From DATMXT01 sp035560415 (GTDB lineage Bacteria > Bacillota > Clostridia > Oscillospirales > Feifaniaceae), in contig DATMZG010000102.1 of the NCBI GenBank assembly GCA_035560415.1, positions 1 through 20,617 on the forward strand: 20,617 nt of DNA, in the 5' to 3' direction. Below, piece after piece: positions 13,839 to 20,617 of this stretch. The stretch's first letter is position 1; each line of letters begins with the position of its first letter. A program made the position numbers and the translations under genes. The notes below the pieces were generated by a model. That model was given only the letters and a program-made list of their open reading frames with translations, ran no database searches and was not told where the DNA came from.

Positions 13839-13849
13839 TTGTGCACAAT
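13838..13849. promoter_or_regulatory. Perfect 12-bp palindrome in the spoIIIAA-hom divergent gap
   Basis: ATTGTGCACAAT (13838-13849) is its own reverse complement. It abuts the putative sigma-E -35 of spoIIIAA and lies about 38 bases upstream of the hom -35. It is a plausible binding site for a dimeric regulator; chance occurrence cannot be excluded. Confidence 0.45.
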
Positions 13850-13886
13850 AGACAAGCAGCCCCGGCTCTTTTCCGTGAAATTTTAC

Positions 13887-13915
13887 TTGCATTTATTCAT
13901 GAGGTATGCTACACT
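13887..13915 (+). promoter_or_regulatory. Sigma-A promoter of hom-lysC-asd
   Basis: The -35 is TTGCAT (13887-13892) and the -10 is TACACT (13910-13915), with a 17-base spacer. The start is predicted near 13922, giving a leader of about 40 bases. That is too short for a lysine riboswitch or T-box, and none is seen. Confidence 0.65.
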
Positions 13916-13960
13916 GTTTGCATTCTGAAAACATTTGTTTTTGCAAGGGGGACAACTACG

Positions 13961-15124
13961 ATGAAAATCGGACTTCTCGGGTTTGGAACCGTCGGCTCCG
14001 GCGTTGAAAAAATCGCCGCAGGCACGGCGAAACTCGAAATTGTAAAAATTCTCGACCGGGATCCGGCCAAAATGGCCGATGGTCGCGTCACGCAGCGGTT
14101 TGAAGATATTGTGGAGGACAAGGATATCGACTGCGTCGTCGAGGCCATGGGCGGCATCCACCCGGCGAGGGAGTATATTTTGGCCTCGCTGCAAGCGGGC
14201 AAGCACGTCGTGACCGCCAACAAGGCGGTCGTCGCCGCCCACATGGAGGAATTTGTCAAGGCGGCTACGGCGTCAAACGTCAAATTCATGGTCGAGGCCA
14301 CCTCGGGCGGCGGCATTCCCTGGATTAAAAATCTCCAGCGGGCCGCCCGCATTGACGAGATCACCCGCATTCACGGCATCATGAACGGCACCTCCAACTT
14401 CATTTTGTACAACATGTTTGAGAGCGGCGCCGACTTTGACGCGGTTTTGGCCGAGGCCCAGCAGCTCGGCTACGCCGAGGCCGACCCCTCGGCCGACATC
14501 GACGGGGACGACGTGCGCAACAAGTGCGCCATTTCGGCCACGGTCGCCTTCAAAGGCCTTGTGCCGGTCGCCCTCATCCCAAAGGTTGGCATCCGCCTCA
14601 TCACAAAGGCCGACGTCGACTGGTGCAAAAAACAGGGCCTTGTCTGCAAGCTCTTTGCCACCGCCCTGCGCGAGGGGGACGCCTGGTGCGCCACCGTCGA
14701 GCCGGTGCTGCTGAGAGCCGGCGAGCTTGAGGCCGCCGTGCCCAAAAATTACAATATCACCTGCCTGTCGGGCGCCACCATCGGCGACCTCAAGTTCTAC
14801 GGACAGGGGGCAGGCAGCCTGCCGACCGGCAACGCCATTGTGCAGGACCTGCTCGACATCGCCGCGGGCGAGGCCTGGCCTCTCGCCTTCGACAGGGAGC
14901 TTAAACACGAGCCAAATCTCCTGCAGGGGAAATATCTCGTTCGCGTCTCCTCCCCCACTGCGGTGGCGAAGGCGGCCTTTGAGCCCATTTCCGAGCGGTG
15001 GGAGGATGACGGCCCCGGCCGGACGCTCATTTACACGAAGCAGGTGGGCGCCGGCGACCTGCACAGGGCCGTCACAACCTGCCGCCAGTACGACAGCGGC
15101 ATGTGGATTGCGAGGTTTGCCTGA
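13961..15124 (+). CDS. hom: Homoserine dehydrogenase (short form, no ACT domain)
   Basis: The enzyme reduces aspartate semialdehyde to homoserine with NAD(P)H, the branch point to threonine and methionine. The 387-residue protein has the Rossmann motif GFGTVGSG (7-14), the 'VTANKAVVA' segment, the signature EATSGGGIPW with the catalytic-domain 'GIMNGTSNFIL', 'DPSADIDGDDVRNKCAI', and the terminal 'GQGAGSLPTGNAI'. A C-terminal ACT regulatory domain, present in many longer Hom proteins of about 430 residues, is not apparent, so feedback control by threonine through that domain is unlikely. The frame is open back to 13598, but ATG 13961 with AAGGGGG (13945-13951) and an upstream promoter marks the real start. 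It is the first gene of an operon with lysC two bases downstream. Confidence 0.95.
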   Translation: MKIGLLGFGTVGSGVEKIAAGTAKLEIVKILDRDPAKMADGRVTQRFEDIVEDKDIDCVVEAMGGIHPAREYILASLQAGKHVVTANKAVVAAHMEEFVKAATASNVKFMVEATSGGGIPWIKNLQRAARIDEITRIHGIMNGTSNFILYNMFESGADFDAVLAEAQQLGYAEADPSADIDGDDVRNKCAISATVAFKGLVPVALIPKVGIRLITKADVDWCKKQGLVCKLFATALREGDAWCATVEPVLLRAGELEAAVPKNYNITCLSGATIGDLKFYGQGAGSLPTGNAIVQDLLDIAAGEAWPLAFDRELKHEPNLLQGKYLVRVSSPTAVAKAAFEPISERWEDDGPGRTLIYTKQVGAGDLHRAVTTCRQYDSGMWIARFA

Positions 15125-15126
15125 AA

Positions 15127-16449
15127 ATGACCAAGGTTGTCAAGTTCGGCGGGTCATCCCTGGCCGAAGCCGCCCAGTTTAAGAAAGTCAAGCAGATCAT
15201 TGAGTCAGACCCGGCCCGCCGCTACGTCGTCGTCTCGGCGGCCGGCAAGCGCCGAAAGGACGACAATAAAATCACCGACCTTCTCTACTTATGCCACGCC
15301 CACATCCAGTATTCGGTCTCGTGTGAATCGGTCTTCGGCATGGTGGAAGAGCGCTACCGCGAAATCCGGGACGAGCTCGGCCTGACATTCGACCTCGAGC
15401 GCGAGTTTGCTGAAATCCGCCGCAACATGGTCAAGGGCATGCCGGCCGACTACCTCGTCTCCCGCGGCGAATACCTGACGGCGCGGCTCATGGCCGAGTA
15501 CCTCGGATACCGGTTTGTCGACGCAAAGGACGTCATCCACTTCCAGTTTGACGGCAAGCTCGACATGGACAAATCGGCCCGCGCCTTCAAGGCCGCGGCG
15601 GGCCCGGACGAACGGCTTGTCATCCCCGGTTTTTACGGCGCAATGCCGGGCGGCGAAATCCGGGTGCTCTCGCGGGGCGGGTCCGACATCACGGGCTCCA
15701 TTGTCGCCGCCATTGTCGGGGCCGACCTCTATGAAAACTGGACCGACGTCTCGGGCATTCTCATGGCCGACCCCCGCATCATCGACAACCCCCTGCGCAT
15801 TGACCGCATCACATACAGCGAACTGCACGAGCTCGCCTACATGGGGGCAAATGTGCTGCACGAGGGGGCCATTTACCCGGTCCGCGAGCGGGGCATCCCG
15901 ATTCACATCCTCAACACCAACGACCCCGTCTCCCCCGGCACCCTCATTGTCGAGAGCTGCGAGGGCGAGGCGGACGGCGCCCCCATCACCGGCATTGCCG
16001 GGCGCAAGGACTTCACGGTCGTCACCATCTACAAGAACCAGCGCGGCGGGGAGCTCGGCATCATCCGCCGGGCACTCGAGGTCTTTGAGAAATACTCGGT
16101 CAAAGTCGAGCACATCCCCTCCGGCATCGAGAGCTTTTCGGTCGTCGTCGCGACTGAGCAGGTACAGAGCTGCATTTACGACATCGCAGCCGAAATCAAG
16201 GCCGTCTGCGACCCCTCCGACATTCGCATCATAAACGGCATCAGCCTCATTGCGACGGTCGGCCGCAACATGGTCTATAAGCCCGGCATGTCCGGCCGCC
16301 TCTTTGCGGCCTTGGGGGCCGAGGGCGTCAACATCCGCATGATTGCGCAGGGCTCAGACGAGATCAACATCATCGTCGGGGTGGAAAACAAGGACTTCGA
16401 GACCACAGTCCGCGCCATTTATAAAACGTTTATAGGAGGCAAGGAATGA
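15127..16449 (+). CDS. lysC: Aspartate kinase with C-terminal ACT domains
   Basis: The enzyme phosphorylates aspartate to aspartyl phosphate, the first step to lysine, threonine and methionine. Residues 1-280 form the amino-acid kinase domain, with KFGGSS at 6-11, SRGGSDITGS at 182-191 and WTDVSGILMADPR at 205-217. Residues about 290-440 hold two ACT domains, the usual site of feedback inhibition by lysine and/or threonine. At 440 residues it resembles the longer clostridial monofunctional aspartate kinases more than the roughly 405-residue LysC alpha chain. ATG 15127 is used; an in-frame ATG at 15103 would overlap hom. Its stop overlaps the asd start (ATGA). Which amino acid inhibits it cannot be read from the sequence; thrA- or metL-type bifunctionality is excluded by its length. 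Confidence 0.94.
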   Translation: MTKVVKFGGSSLAEAAQFKKVKQIIESDPARRYVVVSAAGKRRKDDNKITDLLYLCHAHIQYSVSCESVFGMVEERYREIRDELGLTFDLEREFAEIRRNMVKGMPADYLVSRGEYLTARLMAEYLGYRFVDAKDVIHFQFDGKLDMDKSARAFKAAAGPDERLVIPGFYGAMPGGEIRVLSRGGSDITGSIVAAIVGADLYENWTDVSGILMADPRIIDNPLRIDRITYSELHELAYMGANVLHEGAIYPVRERGIPIHILNTNDPVSPGTLIVESCEGEADGAPITGIAGRKDFTVVTIYKNQRGGELGIIRRALEVFEKYSVKVEHIPSGIESFSVVVATEQVQSCIYDIAAEIKAVCDPSDIRIINGISLIATVGRNMVYKPGMSGRLFAALGAEGVNIRMIAQGSDEINIIVGVENKDFETTVRAIYKTFIGGKE

Positions 16450-17438
16450 AAGTAGCCATACTCGGCGCGACGGGGGCCGTCGGCCGTGAATTCATCAAAG
16501 TGCTCGCCGAGCGGAATTTTCCGCTTGATGAGCTCGTGCTCCTCGCATCTCCCCGCTCGGTCGGCAAGCGCCTCCCCTTTAAGGACACTGAAGTCGAGGT
16601 GCGCCTCGCCGACAAAAGCGCCTTTGCCGGCTGCGACATCGTGCTGGGCGCCGTCGAAGCCGAAATTTCCCGGGAGCTCTCCCCTTACGCCGTCGAAGCC
16701 GGCGCTGTCGTCATCGACAACTCCAGCGCCTTCCGGCTGGAGAAGGACGTGCCGCTTGTCGTGCCCGAGGTCAACGTGGAGGACGTCAAGTGGCACAAGG
16801 GCATCATCGCAAACCCCAACTGCTCCACCATCATCGCGGCGGTCGCCGTCAATCCCATTCACAAGCGCTCCCCCCTGACCCGCATGGTCGCCTCGACTTA
16901 TCAGGCGGTCTCGGGCGCCGGGGCCGGCGGCATCACTGAGCTTGAGGCCCAGATGAAGGCCCTCTACGAGGGCGCACCGCTTGAAAAATCGGTCTTCCCC
17001 TATCAGATCGCCTACAACCTCATTCCGCAGATCGGCGGCTTTGACGAGGGCGGCCACACCTCCGAGGAGATGAAGCTGCAAAACGAGGGCCGCAAAATCC
17101 TCCACTGCCCCACCCTCGCCGTGGCCTGCACCTGTGTGCGGGTGCCGGTCATGCGCTCCCACTCCATCTCAATTTACATTGAGACCGAAAACCCGGTCTC
17201 CGCCCCGGACGCAAAGGCCGCCGTCGCCGCGGCCCCCGGCTGCCGGCTGGTCGACGAGCCGGCCGAAAAGCGCTACCCCATGCCGCTCGACACCTCGGAC
17301 CAGGACCTCGTCTTTGTCGGGCGCATCAGGTCCGACCTCTCCTCCGAAAAGGGAGGACTTGCGCTGTGGTGCTGCGGCGACCAGATTCGCAAGGGCGCCG
17401 CGACAAACGCAATTCAGATTGCCGAGGCGCTGCTGTAA
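16446..17438 (+). CDS. asd: Aspartate-semialdehyde dehydrogenase
   Basis: The enzyme reduces aspartyl phosphate to aspartate semialdehyde with NADPH, supplying both the Hom enzyme encoded upstream and the lysine/diaminopimelate branch. The 330 residues carry the dinucleotide motif GATGAVG (7-13), the catalytic cysteine C126 in NPNCST (124-128 region) and the catalytic-site histidine H239 after 'CVRVPVMRS'. Length is typical. A GGAGG site within the end of lysC precedes the ATG, which overlaps the lysC stop by four bases. Enzymes for steps before and after aspartate semialdehyde are thus made from one message; thrB and thrC are not in the window. A terminator follows immediately. Confidence 0.96.
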   Translation: MKVAILGATGAVGREFIKVLAERNFPLDELVLLASPRSVGKRLPFKDTEVEVRLADKSAFAGCDIVLGAVEAEISRELSPYAVEAGAVVIDNSSAFRLEKDVPLVVPEVNVEDVKWHKGIIANPNCSTIIAAVAVNPIHKRSPLTRMVASTYQAVSGAGAGGITELEAQMKALYEGAPLEKSVFPYQIAYNLIPQIGGFDEGGHTSEEMKLQNEGRKILHCPTLAVACTCVRVPVMRSHSISIYIETENPVSAPDAKAAVAAAPGCRLVDEPAEKRYPMPLDTSDQDLVFVGRIRSDLSSEKGGLALWCCGDQIRKGAATNAIQIAEALL

Positions 17439-17445
17439 CTGGTCA

Positions 17446-17481
17446 TAAAAAAAGAGGCTCTCAGTTGAGAGCCTCTTTTTT
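17446..17481. terminator. Bidirectional terminator between asd and rplL
   Basis: Sixteen paired bases (17448-17463 with 17466-17481), with A runs on one side and T runs on the other, form a hairpin giving a U tract in both directions. It serves the convergent asd (+) and rplL (-) genes. Confidence 0.92.
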
Positions 17482-17497
17482 ATGTGTGTTAAAGTGC

Positions 17498-17878
17498 TTA
17501 CTTGAGCTCGATTTTGGCGCCGACTTCTTCGAGCTTCTTCTTCATTTCCTCGGCCTCGTCCTTGCCGACAGCTTCCTTGACCGGCTTGGGCGCGGTGTCA
17601 ACCAGGTCCTTTGCCTCCTTGAGGCCAAGGCCGGTCAGCTCGCGGACAACCTTGATGACCTTGATCTTCTCTGCGCCGACATCGGCCAGCACAACGTCAA
17701 ACTCGGTCTTCTCTTCGGCGGGGGCGGCGGCTGCGGCGGCAGCGGGGGCGGCGGCAACGGCGACGGGAGCGGCGGCGGAAACGCCGAACTCCTCCTCGAG
17801 GGCCTTGACGAGCTCGGAGAGCTCCAGAACGGTGAGGGCCTTGACGTCCTCAATCAGCTTCAAAACTTTCTCAGACAT
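17498..17878 (-). CDS. rplL: 50S ribosomal protein L7/L12
   Basis: L7/L12 is the multicopy stalk protein that recruits translational GTPases to the ribosome. The 126-residue protein has the N-terminal dimerisation helices ('MSEKVLKLIEDVKALTVLELSELVKALEEEFGV'-type), an Ala/Pro-rich hinge (about residues 34-57) and the C-terminal factor-binding domain ('EFDVVLADVGAEKIKVIKVVRE...', 'GLGLKEAKDLVD...'). ATG 17878 is preceded by GGAGG at eight bases; the five codons upstream in the frame belong to the ribosome site region. It lies 33 bases after rplJ, with which it is co-transcribed and co-regulated by the L10 leader. Confidence 0.97.
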   Translation of the reverse strand: MSEKVLKLIEDVKALTVLELSELVKALEEEFGVSAAAPVAVAAAPAAAAAAAPAEEKTEFDVVLADVGAEKIKVIKVVRELTGLGLKEAKDLVDTAPKPVKEAVGKDEAEEMKKKLEEVGAKIELK

Positions 17879-17911
17879 TGTTACATCCTCCAAATCGAAT
17901 AAAATGTTGGG

Positions 17912-18451
17912 TTACTGTGCGATGGCAGCTTTCTGCTCCGCAATTGCGTTCAGGGCGACGACGAGCCCGCGCATGTTTCCGTTCAGGACGTTGACAAACC
18001 CGGTGATGGGGGCGTTGAAGCCTCCCAGCATCTTGGCGATGAGGACTTCCTTCGGCGGAAGGTCCGCGAGCGCCTTGACCTCTTCGGCCGACATGACCTT
18101 GCCGTCGGCAAAGCCGCACTTGATCTTGAACTTGTCGTTCTTCGACGCGTACTGGCTGATGACCTTTGCGGGGGCCACGACGTCGTCGTAGCTGAGGGCG
18201 AGCGCGGTGGTTCCGAACAGTACTTCGGAGACCTTCTCAAGCCCCGTACCCTTGACAGCGATATGTGTGAGCGTGTTCTTGACCACCGCGTACTCAACGC
18301 CGGCTTTGCGAAGCTCGGCGCGGAGCTTGGTGTCCTGCTCGACCGTAATTCCCTTGTAGTCGACCAGAACGCCCGCCTGTGCGCGGGAAATCTTGTCTTT
18401 GAGCTCTGCCACGATCTGCTGCTTTTCCATCAGAATCTTTTCACTTGGCAT
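17912..18451 (-). CDS. rplJ: 50S ribosomal protein L10
   Basis: L10 anchors the L7/L12 dimers at the ribosomal stalk base and represses its own operon by binding the leader RNA. The 179-residue protein shows the family N-terminal domain ('VAELKDKISRAQAGVLVDYKGITVEQDTKLRAELRKAGVEY..VVKNTL') and the C-terminal helix that carries L12 dimers ('VNVLNGNMRGLVVALNAIAEQ'). The length is typical. ATG 18451 follows GGAGGTG at a good distance. rplK-rplA, which often precede rplJ, are absent here, and a dedicated promoter and leader stand directly upstream. Confidence 0.97.
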   Translation of the reverse strand: MPSEKILMEKQQIVAELKDKISRAQAGVLVDYKGITVEQDTKLRAELRKAGVEYAVVKNTLTHIAVKGTGLEKVSEVLFGTTALALSYDDVVAPAKVISQYASKNDKFKIKCGFADGKVMSAEEVKALADLPPKEVLIAKMLGGFNAPITGFVNVLNGNMRGLVVALNAIAEQKAAIAQ

Positions 18452-18482
18452 TGTTTCACCTCCGTGCCCTGAGGTCTACCGC

Positions 18483-18527
18483 AAAAAAACGCTCCAATAA
18501 AAAACTCCCCTGCATTGCAGAGGAGCG
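18483..18527 (-). terminator. Attenuator with two alternative 3' arms in the rplJ leader
   Basis: On the - strand CTCCTCTGCA (18525-18516) pairs with TGCAGGGGAG (18514-18505) and is followed by six T (18504-18499). A second 3' arm GGAGCG (18495-18490) can pair with CGCTCC (18527-18522), sharing the same CTCC, and is followed by seven T (18489-18483). Confidence 0.8.
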
Positions 18528-18610
18528 CACAAATACCCTAAAAGGCTGTGCAGGACTCCTCGGCAGGCATGTTTAAGCGGTTAGCACCTACTGTCTTAAG
18601 AATCGATGAC
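18483..18610 (-). promoter_or_regulatory. L10-type ribosomal protein leader (autoregulatory) with attenuator
   Basis: The predicted transcript from about 18610 contains the conserved elements of the Firmicutes L10 leader: AGTAGGTGC (18592-18584), the following AACCGC-TTAAAC segment, and GCCTGCCGAGGAG (18568-18556). L10 bound to L12 is known to recognise this structure. A U-rich attenuator hairpin follows before rplJ. Assignment is by recognition of these motifs; a covariance search was not run. Confidence 0.88.
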
Positions 18611-18616
18611 TGTGAT

Positions 18617-18645
18617 ATAATAACATCCACGTTCAAGGATGTCAA
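18617..18645 (-). promoter_or_regulatory. Sigma-A promoter of rplJ-rplL
   Basis: A perfect -35 TTGACA (18645-18640), a 17-base spacer, and the -10 TATTAT (18622-18617, five of six). ACATCC/GGATGT arms (18623-18628, 18637-18642) form a small dyad in the spacer. Start predicted near 18610. Confidence 0.88.
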
Positions 18646-18695
18646 GGGTTTTTGAAAAAACGCGTGCGATTTGCATGAATGCTTTGAAGTGCCGT

Positions 18696-18730
18696 AAAGA
18701 GGCCGGTCGCCATTTGCGACCGGCCTCTTT
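18696..18730 (-). terminator. Probable terminator of the flavoprotein gene
   Basis: A perfect 15-bp stem (18696-18710 with 18716-18730) with a five-base loop lies about 47 bases past the flavoprotein stop. The U tract is short (three T inside the stem). A second imperfect inverted repeat (18746-18768) lies between it and the stop. The 325 bases between rplJ and the flavoprotein gene otherwise hold only the rplJ leader and promoter. Confidence 0.75.
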
Positions 18731-18776
18731 TGTCCTTTTTAACGCAAGATTTTGGCGTTCCAAATCTTAATGTCAG

Positions 18777-20540
18777 TTATTTTCCCAGGCTTTCCGCAAT
18801 GGTGCGGGCCGCGAGGCGTCCCATGATGACACAGATGCTGTTAGTGCCGCCGCTCTGAATTGGGTTGGCCGCAACTTCACCCGCCGCGTAAAGTCCCTCA
18901 ATCGGCTTGCCGTCTTTATCAAGCACTTTGGCCGTCAGTCCGTCCACGACGATGCCGCCGTGTACGGTGTGGGTTTCAACGCTCGATTTGACGCCGTAAT
19001 ACGGGGCTTTTGTGAAATCACTGCGCATGGAGGTGACGCTCTTCCCAAACTCGAGGTCCTCGCCGTTTTTCACATAGGAGGAATAGGTATCAATGGTCTG
19101 CGCGAGCCCCTCGGGGTCGATTCCGAGTTTGGCCGCAAGCTCTTCCGGCGTGTCGGCAACCTGGTACATCTCCACAATGCAGGACAGTCCGAGGTCGCCC
19201 TTCAAATTCTCAAGCTCCATCATCTGCTGGTCCATGATGCAGAATGCGCCGCCCTCCTGCGCCATGACGGCCGCGGTCAGGCCTTCATAGGAGCCGGATT
19301 CGCTGACAAAGCGCTTGCCCTCGACATTGACCGCAATGGCGCCGTTGCCCGCCGGCAAAGTCAAAGAGCGGCTCGCGCCGTTCCATGTGGTGGCAAGGCC
19401 GTGGTAGTTCGCCTTATCCATCGCAAACAGCACGGCGCCGGCCTCCTCGGCCATCACCATGCCGGAGCCGTCGGCACCGATGCACACATCGGTCGGGTAT
19501 CCCACAAATGTCGGCTGATATTTCGCCACCATTTCCTGGCTTGCAAAGTATCCGCCGGTGGCCAGAATCACTTGTCCGTAAATGTTGTAGCTGTTGCCGG
19601 CCTTTTTGTCGGTCACTTCAACGCCCATGGCCTTCCCGTCCTGCATGATGATTTTCGTCGCGCGGGTGTTGAGGCGGTAGTCCACGTTGTTTTGGTCGAG
19701 CGCGTCGTGCAGGCCCTTGATGATGTACCCGCCGGCGCGCTCCCCGCCCTTGCCGTAATGCTGCTGATTTTGAATGACCGGCCCGAATTCCACGCCCAGC
19801 CCATAGAGCCAGTCTATGTTCTCGCCGTACATTTTTACGTAGGTCAGCTTGACATCCTTGTTATAGGGGAACACCGAATCGGGGGTCGGCTTGGTGTTGT
19901 TTTCAATGTAGGCGTCGTCCATTGGGAAGCTGATGCCCTGCTCCGCCTGCAGCTTTGTGCCGGCGCCCGTCAAATAGCCCGCCCGGACGGAGGAGCCGCC
20001 CAGAAGCCCCAGTTGCTCCACAAGGATGACGTTGAGGCCAAGGGCGTTGGCCTCAACGGCCGCCGTCATACCAGCGGTGCCGCTTCCCACAACCACCACG
20101 TCACAGGTGACGTCGCTGTACGCGGTGGGCGCCGAGGCCGGGGTGCTCAGTTTGGTGGGGTCGCCTCCCGCATCCTGTACAGCTTTCGTGACCGCCGCTT
20201 TCAAAACGGCGCTCGACACGGTCGCGCCCGCAATCGTGTCGACGCTCAGGCTCTGCCGCGACAGGATTTCACTCTTGACCACATCCATCGCCCAGTCTCC
20301 GAGCGAACGCGATTCCGTGTTTGCTCCGATGGCGATGTCCTCAATGCGGTCGTCCGAGAATGTCACCGTCACCGCAAAGGGCCCGTTGTGCCCCATGGTC
20401 TCCACGGTGTAGTCCCCCGCGGTAAAAAGCTTTTCCGCGGGCGCCTGGGGCGTTGAGATTGTCCCCGCCGGCGAGCAGGCCGCAAGTGACAGGACGATGG
20501 CCAGACAGATGGCCAGGGCAGCCAAGTTCTTTCTTTTCAT
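18777..20540 (-). CDS. Lipid-anchored flavoprotein reductase: covalent-FMN domain plus fumarate-reductase-like FAD domain
   Basis: The 587-residue protein is predicted to be exported and lipid-anchored: a basic start, a hydrophobic h-region, and lipobox LAAC with Cys22. Residues 40-122 are an FMN-binding domain with D101-x2-AGAT107, in which Thr107 would be flavinylated by an ApbE transferase. Residues 145-585 are a FAD_binding_2 domain of the fumarate/urocanate reductase family (GSGTAG at 152-157, ATGG at 327-330, GLYAAGEV at 549-556). Such proteins accept electrons from membrane carriers and reduce an external acceptor. The catalytic segments differ from fumarate reductases: 'HHTMGG' is THTVHGG (523-529) and 'HGxNRLGGNA' is SGGTNSICVIMG (563-574), so the substrate is probably not fumarate and is unknown. 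ATG 20540 follows an AGAGGAG site. No partner genes are adjacent. A clear promoter was not found upstream within the window. Confidence 0.9.
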   Translation of the reverse strand: MKRKNLAALAICLAIVLSLAACSPAGTISTPQAPAEKLFTAGDYTVETMGHNGPFAVTVTFSDDRIEDIAIGANTESRSLGDWAMDVVKSEILSRQSLSVDTIAGATVSSAVLKAAVTKAVQDAGGDPTKLSTPASAPTAYSDVTCDVVVVGSGTAGMTAAVEANALGLNVILVEQLGLLGGSSVRAGYLTGAGTKLQAEQGISFPMDDAYIENNTKPTPDSVFPYNKDVKLTYVKMYGENIDWLYGLGVEFGPVIQNQQHYGKGGERAGGYIIKGLHDALDQNNVDYRLNTRATKIIMQDGKAMGVEVTDKKAGNSYNIYGQVILATGGYFASQEMVAKYQPTFVGYPTDVCIGADGSGMVMAEEAGAVLFAMDKANYHGLATTWNGASRSLTLPAGNGAIAVNVEGKRFVSESGSYEGLTAAVMAQEGGAFCIMDQQMMELENLKGDLGLSCIVEMYQVADTPEELAAKLGIDPEGLAQTIDTYSSYVKNGEDLEFGKSVTSMRSDFTKAPYYGVKSSVETHTVHGGIVVDGLTAKVLDKDGKPIEGLYAAGEVAANPIQSGGTNSICVIMGRLAARTIAESLGK

Positions 20541-20617
20541 TTTTGCGCTCCTCTCTCGATATATCTCCTCTCATGTGGATATATATAAAATTTGAGTGTT
20601 TAATGTTGCGGTAAATC

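Noticed and set aside
13598..13960. N-terminal extension of the hom frame
   Set aside because: It would run through spoIIIAA, both divergent promoters and the palindrome. ATG 13961 has a Shine-Dalgarno and begins exactly at the Rossmann fold.
13922..13960. Lysine riboswitch or T-box before hom-lysC-asd
   Set aside because: The predicted leader is only about 40 bases, with no terminator hairpin or conserved motif.
18746..18768. Imperfect inverted repeat after the flavoprotein stop as its terminator
   Set aside because: The arms have a bulge and are A/T-rich, with no T run following on the - strand; the 15-bp stem at 18696-18730 is a better candidate.
18960..20456. Long + strand open frame opposite the flavoprotein gene
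   Set aside because: The - strand encodes a clear lipoprotein with FMN and FAD motifs; the + frame has no recognisable domain or ribosome site and reflects GC-rich codon structure.
20541..20617. Promoter for the flavoprotein gene
   Set aside because: The stretch is AT-rich with TATATATA runs, but no -35 at proper spacing can be picked without arbitrary choice, and the window ends here.
1..20617. Mobile elements, CRISPR arrays, tRNA or rRNA genes, phage genes
   Set aside because: No spaced repeats, transposase or integrase motifs, cloverleaf or rRNA signatures were recognised; gene order and composition look uniformly chromosomal.

Overview
This window looks like chromosomal DNA from a GC-rich, anaerobic, endospore-forming member of the Clostridia, most likely of the Oscillospirales type (inferred from gene content and synteny; no rRNA is present). 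It carries a complete spoIIIAA-AH sporulation operon, a reverse rubrerythrin typical of strict anaerobes, a clostridial DUF4830-type membrane protein, and a lipid-anchored flavoprotein of the kind used by gut Firmicutes for extracellular respiration. No insertion sequence, prophage, CRISPR array, tRNA or rRNA was found. Nearly all of the DNA is assigned to genes or to short regulatory gaps.

Layout: (1) 1-1260: a reverse rubrerythrin gene (+) converges on a small anchored protein gene (-) at a shared hairpin terminator. (2) 1221-4726 (-): spoVB-like flippase, then an EF-G-like GTPase gene with its own sigma-A promoter and terminator. (3) 4806-9054 (-): one transcription unit asp23 - nusB - TsaD-like - xseA - xseB - ispA, with short overlaps throughout its distal part, a clear promoter and a strong terminator. 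(4) 9110-13838 (-): the eight-gene spoIIIA operon, with a candidate sigma-E promoter and a terminator. This order (spoIIIA, then asp23/yqhY-nusB-xseA-xseB-ispA) is the B. subtilis order with accBC and folD missing and a TsaD paralog where folD would be. (5) 13887-17481 (+): divergently transcribed hom - lysC - asd, making homoserine and aspartate semialdehyde from aspartate. (6) 17446-18645 (-): rplJ-rplL behind an L10-type autoregulatory leader with an attenuator. (7) 18696-20540 (-): a secreted lipoprotein with a covalent-FMN domain and a fumarate-reductase-like FAD domain.

How the genes fit together: spoIIIA builds the forespore-mother cell channel, and SpoVB is expected to flip cell-wall lipid precursors for the spore cortex. 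The asp23-ispA unit combines housekeeping functions (transcription antitermination, exonuclease VII, isoprenoid synthesis). rplJL feeds the ribosome, and an EF-G paralog acts on or near it. The most interesting items are the flavoprotein with a rewritten active-site region, the degenerate TsaD paralog, the EF-G paralog with an altered G4 motif, a 31-bp dyad over the asp23 promoter, a perfect palindrome in the spoIIIAA-hom divergent gap, and competing terminator arms in the rplJ leader. No wholly new multi-gene system was convincingly seen.
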